Below are positions 1 to 8,610 of a DNA stretch of 64,000 nucleotides, one piece after another. The notes beneath the pieces are model-generated. The model saw only the letters and a list, made by a program, of their open reading frames with translations, ran no database searches and was not told where the DNA came from. Position 1 is the stretch's first letter. Each line of letters opens with the position of its first letter. Both the position numbers and the translations under genes were made by a program. Origin of the DNA: AC-37 sp036389295 (GTDB lineage Bacteria > Actinomycetota > Thermoleophilia > Solirubrobacterales > Thermoleophilaceae); assembly GCA_036389295.1 (NCBI GenBank), contig DASVQB010000044.1, positions 1-64,000 on the forward strand. Direction: 5' to 3'.

Positions 1-402
1 CCCCGGCGGCGTCCTTCACGCGGTCGATCAGGTCGCGGCGCAGCCAGCCCGAGCGCGTCTCCGGGTGGGTCGAGATGATGATCTCGTCGGCCCCGTAGTG
101 GTGGAAGGCGTCCATCGTCGCGTTGTACGGGTCGGGGTCCATGACCTCGCCGTCGGCCTCGATCCCGACCTCGCGGAGCTGCGCCAGGGTCGTGGCCAGC
201 CGGTTCTCGGCGGCATGGCGGACCGTCTCGTCGTAGACGACGTAGCCGTGCTTCGGCTGGTTCTGCGGGCAGACCACGCAGACCTTGAACGGCTTCCCCG
301 CCTCGTGGGACGCCTCCGCGCGGCGCTTGACGGCCTCGATCAGCGCGCGGCCGCCGACCGTCTCGTTGGCGACCACGAGCAGCCTGGCCGGGGCGTCGGC
401 GC

Positions 403-406
<4 letters not shown>
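1..406 (-). CDS. UspA-like (universal stress) protein, 3' end cut by the window edge
   Basis: The first 135 residues are visible from an ATG at 406; the C-terminus lies outside the window. The N-terminus RLLVVANETVGG and the later segment DEIIISTHPETRSGWLRRDL resemble the Rossmann-like Usp fold of a subgroup common in actinobacteria. No catalytic function can be assigned. Its ATG overlaps the TGA of ctaD (ATGA), so it is the third gene of the ctaC-ctaD operon and probably translationally coupled to the oxidase. The family assignment rests on motif similarity from memory; the operon link is read directly. Confidence 0.7.
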
Positions 407-2306
<1,900 letters not shown>

Positions 2307-2310
<4 letters not shown>

Positions 2311-3398
2311 TTGGCCTTTCCTCCTCCGCCCCCGGCCTCGAGCAGGTAGGCAACCAGGGCGTCGATCTGCTGGGGGGTCAGGTCCCTGCCGAAGTTCCCC
2401 GGCATCGTACCCCGTGGGAAACCGGGCACGACGATGGCGTCGGGCTCGACGATCGACTGGCGGACGTACTCCTCGGGCGAGGCGCCCTTGCCGTGCTCCC
2501 TCGCGTCGGCCGCCAGGTTCTCGAGGCTCGGCCCGGTCGTGCCCGACCCGCCCGCGTCGGCGAGCTGGTGGCACCCGCCGCACCCGTTGCTCGAGAAGAC
2601 CTGCTTGCCGTCCGCGGCGCCGGGCTCGCCCGCCGCGCCGGGCTCGCCCGTCTGCGATCCGCCGCCCCCGCCGACCGGCGCCGGCCCGCCTCCCTGCCTC
2701 GCGAGCCAGTCGTCGAAGGTGCGCTGGGTGACGACGGTCGCGCCCGCCCGCATCGTGGAGTGGCCGGCTCCGCACAGCTCGGCGCAGACGACGTCGTGCC
2801 TCCCGGTCTTGCTCGGGGTCGTCCGCCAGCTCGTGGTGATGCCCGGGACGGCGTCGAACTTCAGGCGGAAGTCGGGGATCCAGAACGAGTGGATCACGTC
2901 GCGGGACGAGATCAGGAACTTGACCGGCTTGTTCACGGGCAGGACGAGGTCCTTCGAGCGGATCGGCTTGCCGTCCCGCCCCCGGTACTCGTAGCTCCAC
3001 GTGAACTGCTGGCCGAACACGTGGACGATCAGCTCGTCCGGCTTCTTCGCCTCGATGTCGTCGAGCACGTACCAGGCGTAGAACGCGAGCACCGAGACGA
3101 TCACGAACGGGATCAGCACCCAGATCACCTCGAGGCGCGCGTTGCCGTGGATCGGGGCGCCGTCGCGGGTGTCGCCCGGGCGGGCCCTGAACGTGACGAC
3201 GCTGTAGATCGCGACCGTCATTACGAGCACGAAGATCGGGACCGACACGACCATCAGGACGTCGTAGAGCTGGTCGATCTTGTGGGCGTCCGTGGATCCC
3301 TGGGCGGGGAACCAGTCCATCGCGAGGACGATCGCGACGCCGATCGCCGACGCGATCGTCCCGTAGAGGAACATCCGGGCGAGCGGATGCCTAGGCAT
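2307..3398 (-). CDS. ctaC: Cytochrome c oxidase subunit II fused to a cytochrome c domain (caa3)
   Basis: The 363-residue electron-entry subunit. Hydrophobic segments lie at about 9-28, 45-67 and 89-112; a periplasmic cupredoxin domain follows with CuA ligands H170, C205, E207, C209, H213 and M216. A Gly/Pro-rich linker (about 235-262) joins a C-terminal class I cytochrome c domain with heme motif CGGCH (273-277) and a likely axial methionine at M332 (GTMPGNF). Fusion of cytochrome c to subunit II defines caa3 oxidases, which can take electrons directly from a bc complex or alternative complex III. It is the first gene of the minus-strand operon ctaC-ctaD-usp. No subunit III gene is visible in this cluster. 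Confidence 0.96.
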
Positions 3399-3506
3399 GC
3401 GGGTTCGTCCGCGGGGCGAGCACGGCGCGCGAGTCTATAGGCGCGCTGGACGGTCCGGCCGCGCCGCCGGGGCGCGCCGCCGCGGCCCCGCGGATCGCAC
3501 GCGCGC

Positions 3507-3998
3507 TCAGGCCGCGGCGGCCGGCCGCACGTACTCGTCCGGGCGCAGGGCCGGGACGCCGGGGTCGACCGCGACCTCCGGCTCGCGCGGCGGAGCCAGC
3601 GCCTCCCGCCTGACGCTCGACGGCGCACGGCCGTGGTGCCGGCGGAAGGTCTTCGCGAACTGGGCGGCCTGCCGGTAGCCGACGCTAGAAGCGACGTCGC
3701 GGACCGGGAGCGAGCCCTCGCGGAGCAGCTCGAACGCCTTCCGCATGCGCACCTCGGCGAGGTGCGTGCGGAAGCTCGTGCTGCCGCTCTCGGCGAACGC
3801 CCGCTGGAGCTGGCGGCGGGAGGTCGCCAGGCGGCGTGCGACCGCGTCGAGCTCGAGCTCGACGGCGTACTCGTGTTCGATTATCTCGACCGCCTCCTCG
3901 AAGAGGGCACGGCGGCGTGCGACTGTGGAAGCTCGAATGGCCATGGGGGTAGGGGTGTCGGGGTCGGGGGGCGGGGCGTGCATGGTTGGCGCGAACAT
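3507..3998 (-). CDS. AraC-family transcriptional regulator (DNA-binding domain only)
   Basis: A short protein of about 163 residues whose core is a double HTH AraC domain: LDAVARRLATSRRQLQRAF forms the first HTH and VRDVASSVGYRQAAQFAKTF the second, followed by RHHGRAPSSVRR, the typical C-terminal end. It lacks the usual ligand-binding N-terminal domain, so an effector is not evident. The start is uncertain: ATG 3998 is used here, but a TTG at 4019 and ATGs at 3983 and 3944 are in frame and none has a strong ribosome-binding site. It lies downstream of ctaC's start on the same strand and diverges from the CBS gene; its targets are unknown. Confidence 0.85.
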   Translation of the reverse strand: MFAPTMHAPPPDPDTPTPMAIRASTVARRRALFEEAVEIIEHEYAVELELDAVARRLATSRRQLQRAFAESGSTSFRTHLAEVRMRKAFELLREGSLPVRDVASSVGYRQAAQFAKTFRRHHGRAPSSVRREALAPPREPEVAVDPGVPALRPDEYVRPAAAA

Positions 3999-4133
3999 CG
4001 CTCTGGCGCCGTTGAGCAAGGCAACTTAGCGAAGATGACGCCGGAGTCATCATTTCGGGCGTTTCTGGCGCGGGAACGCTCGTGCGTGGCGTCCATCGCC
4101 CGCCCTCGCCCCCTGCGTTAGTCTCTTGCGGCA

Positions 4134-4200
4134 ATCGGCACTTGCGGGGAGCCCCGGTCGGCACTCGACGGGGAGCCTCGATTGGCACTCGACGGGGGGG
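4134..4200 (+). repeat. Three imperfect direct repeats of about 20 bp, period 23-24 bp
   Basis: Copies start near 4134, 4157 and 4181 and share the pattern TCGGCACT(T/C)G(C/A)(C/G)GGGAGCC, with the third ending in a G-run. They sit between the divergent AraC-type gene and the CBS gene, ending 23 bases before the CBS start codon. They could be multiple operator sites or simple duplication. Confidence 0.6.
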
Positions 4201-4223
4201 AGCGCGATGAGAATGGAGATCGG

Positions 4224-4622
4224 ATGCGGGTGAGCGAGGGAATGAGCTCGGTCGTCCTGACCGTGGGCCCGGACCACAGCCTCCGCGAGGCGGCGCGCCA
4301 GATGGGCCGGCGCGGGGTGGGCGCGGCGGTCGTGATCGACCCCGAGCAGCCGGGCCCGGGGATCGTCACCGAGCGCGACATCCTGCTGTCGCTCGCCGAG
4401 GGGCAGGACCCGGACTCGGAGCGGGTGGGCGACCACCTCTCCGACAACCTCACCTTCGCGGCGCCGGACTGGTCGCTCGAGCGGGCGGCCGAGGCGATGG
4501 TCCGCGGCAACTTCCGCCACCTGGTCGTAGTCGACGGCGGCGAGACCGTCGGCGTCCTCTCGATGCGCGACATCGTGCGCTGCTGGACGGAGGTCGGCGC
4601 GACCTCCGAGATGCCGGCCTGA
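4224..4622 (+). CDS. CBS-domain-pair protein
   Basis: A 132-residue protein made of two CBS motifs, with characteristic ends VTERDILL (about residue 50) and VLSMRDIV (about residue 115). Stand-alone CBS pairs usually bind adenine nucleotides and regulate partner proteins; no partner is evident here. The ATG at 4224 is chosen because GGAG lies at 4215-4218; an upstream in-frame ATG at 4182 lies inside the direct repeats and lacks such a site. It is a single-gene unit, convergent with the small membrane-protein genes to its right. Confidence 0.85.
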   Translation: MRVSEGMSSVVLTVGPDHSLREAARQMGRRGVGAAVVIDPEQPGPGIVTERDILLSLAEGQDPDSERVGDHLSDNLTFAAPDWSLERAAEAMVRGNFRHLVVVDGGETVGVLSMRDIVRCWTEVGATSEMPA

Positions 4623-4668
4623 GCGGGCGGCCGAGCGCCGCGCGAGGCGGCCGCCGGGCCGAGCCGCT

Positions 4669-5031
4669 CTAGAGCGGCGGCCCGCGGCGTGCGCTGCGGC
4701 GGCCGCGCGGGGTCGAGGGGCCGCCGGGAGCCGGCGGGCGGTCGCGCTCGGCCCCGGCGCGCGGCGACCGCGAGCCGCTCGCGTCGCGCGCCGTCCGGGA
4801 GCCGCGGCGGCGCGACGGGCCGGCGTCCCCGCGCTCGCCGGGCGCCGGCGGCCGCTTCTGGCCGAGCGCCGGCCGGCCCAGCATGTAGAGCCCGAAGCCG
4901 AGCAGCGCGAGCGCGATCGAGAGCGTCGCCCGCCCGGTGAAGAGCCCGGCCACCGCGGCGATCATCACGAGCGGCGAGTCGAGCAGCGCGATGCGCTGGA
5001 GGAGCCAGCGGACGTTCGACCGGTCGGGCAC
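4669..5031 (-). CDS. Small membrane protein with Arg/Pro-rich cytoplasmic tail
   Basis: About 120 residues from a GTG 8 bases after the stop of the preceding subunit IV-like gene. The first half holds two hydrophobic helices (LVMIAAVAGLFTGRATL and LSIALALLGFGLYML); the second half is a disordered, very basic Arg/Pro/Gly tail. I recognise no family. Tight spacing with the oxidase-like small subunits suggests a shared transcript. The low-complexity tail makes the exact C-terminus less certain, though the frame is open throughout. Confidence 0.55.
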   Translation of the reverse strand: MPDRSNVRWLLQRIALLDSPLVMIAAVAGLFTGRATLSIALALLGFGLYMLGRPALGQKRPPAPGERGDAGPSRRRGSRTARDASGSRSPRAGAERDRPPAPGGPSTPRGRRSARRGPPL

Positions 5032-5039
5032 GGCCCCGG

Positions 5040-5270
5040 TCAGTGCTCGAGCGGTAGGTCCGCCATCTCCTCGCGGGTCGCGCGGATCCAGCGGTAGATC
5101 GCGGCGACGGCGATCGCCAGCCCAATCGCGACCATCGCCCACGAGAGCACGACGCCGACGACGGCGAGGGTGATCCCGAACGCCGTGGCGACCGGCATGT
5201 ACGAGGGGTCCGGAAGGTGGACCTCCTCGCTCGGCGGCGGTACGGCGGGGGCGGCGGTCTCGTCGGGCAT
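5040..5270 (-). CDS. Cytochrome c oxidase subunit IV-like small membrane protein
   Basis: A 76-residue protein. After a Pro-rich N-terminus come HLPDPSYMPVATAFG, two hydrophobic helices and a C-terminal TREEMADLPLEH, a pattern I associate with actinobacterial oxidase subunit IV (CtaF-like) proteins. Its ATG overlaps the stop of the upstream 34-40-residue membrane peptide gene (TGATG). It probably stabilises an aa3/caa3 oxidase; which of the two in this window cannot be told from position, since it is transcribed separately from both. Confidence 0.7.
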   Translation of the reverse strand: MPDETAAPAVPPPSEEVHLPDPSYMPVATAFGITLAVVGVVLSWAMVAIGLAIAVAAIYRWIRATREEMADLPLEH

Positions 5271-5392
5271 CAGTACACGGCGGCGACGAAGAAGGCCGCG
5301 CCGAACACGACGAAGCAGATCGCGCCGGCGATCAGGCCGGTGCGCAGGTTCTTGCTGGCGAGCCGCCGGTCCACGGGGGCCGTTTCTAGCAC
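5270..5392 (-). CDS. Very small single-helix membrane protein, possible oxidase accessory subunit
   Basis: An open frame of 34 residues (GTG at 5374) or 40 (GTG at 5392) with N-terminal VDRRLASKNLRTG, then one hydrophobic helix ending FVAAVY. Its TGA overlaps the ATG of the subunit IV-like gene, and coding for a clean basic-then-hydrophobic peptide argues for a real gene. Neither GTG has a convincing ribosome-binding site. It may be an additional small subunit of a terminal oxidase; that role is inferred from position only. Confidence 0.5.
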   Translation of the reverse strand: MLETAPVDRRLASKNLRTGLIAGAICFVVFGAAFFVAAVY

Positions 5393-5535
5393 ACGGGGGG
5401 CGGCCAGCCGCCGGCCGGCCGGGCGCTGGCGGCCGGGCGAGCCGCCGGCCGGCCGGGGCGGGGCGGGGGGCCGGGTGCGCCGTCAGGCCCCGTTGGAATA
5501 GGTTTCCGGCATGCCCCCGGTCCGAGGGAGAGCCG

Positions 5536-6567
5536 GTGCAGGGCGCGGCTGAGCCTGCGGTCATCGGCGTGGACGTCGGGGGGACGAAGGTGGCCGCCGC
5601 CCGCGTCGCCGGCACCGAGGCGAGGGGCGCGGTGTCGCACCCGACCGACCTGAGCGGCACCGGGCCGCTGCTCGACGGGATCGAGGCCGCCATCCGCGAG
5701 GTCGCGGCCGCGGAGGGCGACCCCGAGGCGATCGGGGTCGGCGTCCCGTCGCAGGTGGACCACCGGACCGGGACCGTCGTCCAGAGCGTGAACATCCCGC
5801 TCGCCGGCGTCCCGCTCGGAACCGAGCTGAGCGGCCGGCTCGGCGTGCCCGTCCACATCGACAACGACGCCAACTGCGCCGCGCTCGCCGAGGCTCAGTT
5901 CGTGGACGACGCCCCCGCCCGGCACCTCGTGATGCTCACGCTCGGCACCGGGGTGGGCGGCGGAGTGGTGATCGACGGGCAGATCTTCCGCGGCGCGAGC
6001 GGGCTCGGCGCCGAGCTGGGCCACGTGGTCGTCCAGGCCGACGGTCCCGAGTGCCCGGGCGCGTGCCCGAGCCGCGGCTGCCTGGAGGCGCTCTGCAGCG
6101 GGACCGCGCTCGAGCGCGACGCGACGCGGCTCGCGGGCGACCGCCCGGACTCCGCCCTGGGCCGGCTCGCGGCCGAGCGCGGCGGCCGCGTGAAGGGCCG
6201 CGACGTGGTGTCCGCCGCCCGCGACGGCGACGCGGACGCCCAGGCGCTGCTCCAGGCCCTCGGGACCTGGCTGGGCGTGGGCATCTCGAACATGGTCAAC
6301 GTGTTCGAGCCGGAGCACGTCGTGATCGGCGGCGGGCTGTCCGCCGCCGGCGACCTGTTCATGCAGACGGCCGAGCGGAGCGCCGGCTCGCGCGCGCTCC
6401 CCGCGCTGTTCGAGCGGGTCCGGATCTCGCTCGCCCGGGCGGGCAACGACGCCGGCGTGATCGGGGCCGGCCTGCTCGCGGCCCAAGAGCTCGCCCTGAA
6501 GGGACATACTGCCGGGGCGACGGCTCCCCCGGAGGGCGCCGCGACGACGCGGGAGGGGATTGGATGA
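5536..6567 (+). CDS. ROK-family sugar kinase (probable glucokinase)
   Basis: A 343-residue ATP-dependent hexose kinase, expected to make glucose 6-phosphate in the cytoplasm. It has the phosphate-binding DVGGTKVA near the N-terminus, the catalytic aspartate in DNDANCAALAEA, LGTGVGGG, and a cysteine-rich ROK zinc motif (CPGACPSRGCLEALCSG, a slightly unusual spacing). GTG 5536 is preceded by GAGGGAG at 5524-5530. It is the first gene of the plus-strand sugar-phosphate cluster and its stop overlaps the tkt start, so its product enters the pentose phosphate enzymes encoded next. ROK kinases also act on fructose, mannose or N-acetylated sugars; glucose is inferred from context. Confidence 0.88.
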   Translation: MQGAAEPAVIGVDVGGTKVAAARVAGTEARGAVSHPTDLSGTGPLLDGIEAAIREVAAAEGDPEAIGVGVPSQVDHRTGTVVQSVNIPLAGVPLGTELSGRLGVPVHIDNDANCAALAEAQFVDDAPARHLVMLTLGTGVGGGVVIDGQIFRGASGLGAELGHVVVQADGPECPGACPSRGCLEALCSGTALERDATRLAGDRPDSALGRLAAERGGRVKGRDVVSAARDGDADAQALLQALGTWLGVGISNMVNVFEPEHVVIGGGLSAAGDLFMQTAERSAGSRALPALFERVRISLARAGNDAGVIGAGLLAAQELALKGHTAGATAPPEGAATTREGIG

Positions 6568-8600
6568 CGACGACGGCGACCGACACGAGCGTCCTCGACG
6601 AGCTCTGCGTCAACACGATCCGGACGCTCTCGATGGACGCCGTCGAGCACGCCAACTCCGGCCATCCCGGGGCGCCGATGGGCCTGGCCCCCCTCGCCTA
6701 CGTCCTGTTCACGCGGGTCATGCGCCACAACCCGGCCAACCCGGACTGGCCCGACCGCGACCGCTTCGTCCTCTCCGCGGGGCACGCCTCGATGCTCCTC
6801 TACTCGATGCTGCACCTGACCGGCTACCCCATGACCCTCGACGACATCAAGGCCTTTCGCCAGGTCGGGTCGCCGACGGCCGGCCACCCCGAGCGCAAGT
6901 ACAGCCCGGGGATCGAGGTCACGACCGGCCCGCTCGGCCAGGGCCTCGCCAACTCGGCCGGCCTCGCGCTCGGCGAGCGGATGCTCGCGGCGCAGTTCAA
7001 CGAGCCCGAGCACGAGGTCGTCAACCACTTCACGTTCACGATCGCGAGCGACGGCGACATCCAGGAGGGCGTCGCCGCCGAGGCCTCGTCGCTCGCGGGC
7101 CACCTCGGGCTCGGCAAGCTGATCGCGTTCTACGACGACAACAAGATCCAGCTCGCCAGCAAGGTCGACGTGGTGATGAGCGAGGACGTGGCCAGGCGCT
7201 ACGAGGCCTACGGCTGGCACGTGATCGACGTGGGCGAGGACGTCTCGCTCGACCGGCTCGAGAGCGCCACCCGCGAGGCGATGCAGGTCGAGGACCGGCC
7301 GTCGCTCGTCATCGTCCAGACGCACATCGGCTACGGCGCGCCGAACAAGCAGGACACGACCAGCGCGCACGGCTCGCCGCTCGGCGCCGAGGAGGTCCGC
7401 GCGGCCAAGGAGAACCTCGGCTGGGACCCGGACAGGCAGTTCTACGTCCCGGACGAGGCGCTCGCCCACTTCCGCCGCCAGTGCGAGCGCGGCGGCCAGC
7501 TCGAGGCCGCGTGGAACGCGATCTACGACCGCTACCGCGACGCGCACCCGGACAGGGCGAAGCTGTTCGACGCGATCCAGGCCGGCGAGATGCCGGACGG
7601 CTTCGACGGCGACGTGCCGAGGTTCGACGCCGACGAGAAGGGCATGGCCACGCGCAAGGCGTCCGGCGTCGCGATCCAGTGGGCGGCGGAGCGGGTCCCG
7701 CACCTGGTCGGCGGCTCGGCCGACCTCGCCAGCTCGACCAACACGGACATCGACGGCGGCGGCGACGTGGCGCCCGGCGAGTACGGCGGCCGCAACCTCC
7801 GCTTCGGCGTCCGCGAGCACGGCATGGGCTCGATCGTGAACGGACTCTGCCTCCAGGGCCTGCGCGCGTTCGGCGCCACGTTCCTCACGTTCTCCGACTA
7901 CATGCGACCGGCGGTCCGCCTGTCGGCGCTGATGAAGCTGCCGGCGATCTGGGTCTGGACCCACGACTCGATCGGGCTCGGCGAGGACGGCCCCACCCAC
8001 CAGCCGGTCGAGCACCTGGCGGCCCTGCGGGCCATCCCGCGCCTGTACGTGATCAGGCCGGCGGACGCGAACGAGACCGCGCTCGGCTGGCGCTTCGCCA
8101 TGCGGCAGACCGAGGCCCCGATCGCCTTCGCGCTGTCGCGCCAGAACCTGCCGGTGCTCGACCCCGACTCGGTCCCCGACGACGCGATCGAGCGCGGCGC
8201 CTACGTGCTGAGCGACCCGCCCGACGGCGACCCCGACGTGATCTTCATCGGGACCGGCTCGGAGGTCGCCCTGTGCGTCGAGGCGGCGGCCAAGCTCGAG
8301 GCCGACGGGATCGCGGCGCGCGTCGTCAGCATGCCGTGCATGGACGCCTTCGTCGAGCAGGACGAGTCCTACCGGGAGGAGGTCCTCCCGCGGGCGGTGC
8401 GGGCGCGCGTGGCGGTGGAGGCGGCCGTCCCGATGGGGTGGCACCGCTGGGTCGGCCCCGACGGCGAGTTCCTCGGCATGCGCACGTTCGGCGAGTCGGG
8501 GCCCGCGAAGGCGGTCTACGAGCACTTCGGGATAACGGCGGACCGCGCGGCCGAGCTCGGCAGGGCCGTGCTGGACCGGGTTGGAGCGAGAAGCGGATGA
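6564..8600 (+). CDS. tkt: Transketolase
   Basis: A 678-residue thiamine-diphosphate enzyme of the non-oxidative pentose phosphate pathway, moving two-carbon units between sugar phosphates. Seen are the N-terminal GHPGAPMG, the ThDP/Mg2+ region SDGDIQEGVAAEA with the following DDN, the central pyrimidine-domain LRFGVREHGMGSIVNG, and THDSIGLGEDGPTHQPVEHLA. Length is normal for the family. Its ATG overlaps the ROK kinase stop (ATGA) with GGGAGGGGA upstream, and the next gene starts 10 bases after its stop, so co-translation in one operon is likely. Confidence 0.96.
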   Translation: MTTTATDTSVLDELCVNTIRTLSMDAVEHANSGHPGAPMGLAPLAYVLFTRVMRHNPANPDWPDRDRFVLSAGHASMLLYSMLHLTGYPMTLDDIKAFRQVGSPTAGHPERKYSPGIEVTTGPLGQGLANSAGLALGERMLAAQFNEPEHEVVNHFTFTIASDGDIQEGVAAEASSLAGHLGLGKLIAFYDDNKIQLASKVDVVMSEDVARRYEAYGWHVIDVGEDVSLDRLESATREAMQVEDRPSLVIVQTHIGYGAPNKQDTTSAHGSPLGAEEVRAAKENLGWDPDRQFYVPDEALAHFRRQCERGGQLEAAWNAIYDRYRDAHPDRAKLFDAIQAGEMPDGFDGDVPRFDADEKGMATRKASGVAIQWAAERVPHLVGGSADLASSTNTDIDGGGDVAPGEYGGRNLRFGVREHGMGSIVNGLCLQGLRAFGATFLTFSDYMRPAVRLSALMKLPAIWVWTHDSIGLGEDGPTHQPVEHLAALRAIPRLYVIRPADANETALGWRFAMRQTEAPIAFALSRQNLPVLDPDSVPDDAIERGAYVLSDPPDGDPDVIFIGTGSEVALCVEAAAKLEADGIAARVVSMPCMDAFVEQDESYREEVLPRAVRARVAVEAAVPMGWHRWVGPDGEFLGMRTFGESGPAKAVYEHFGITADRAAELGRAVLDRVGARSG

Positions 8601-8610
8601 GGAGGCGGCC

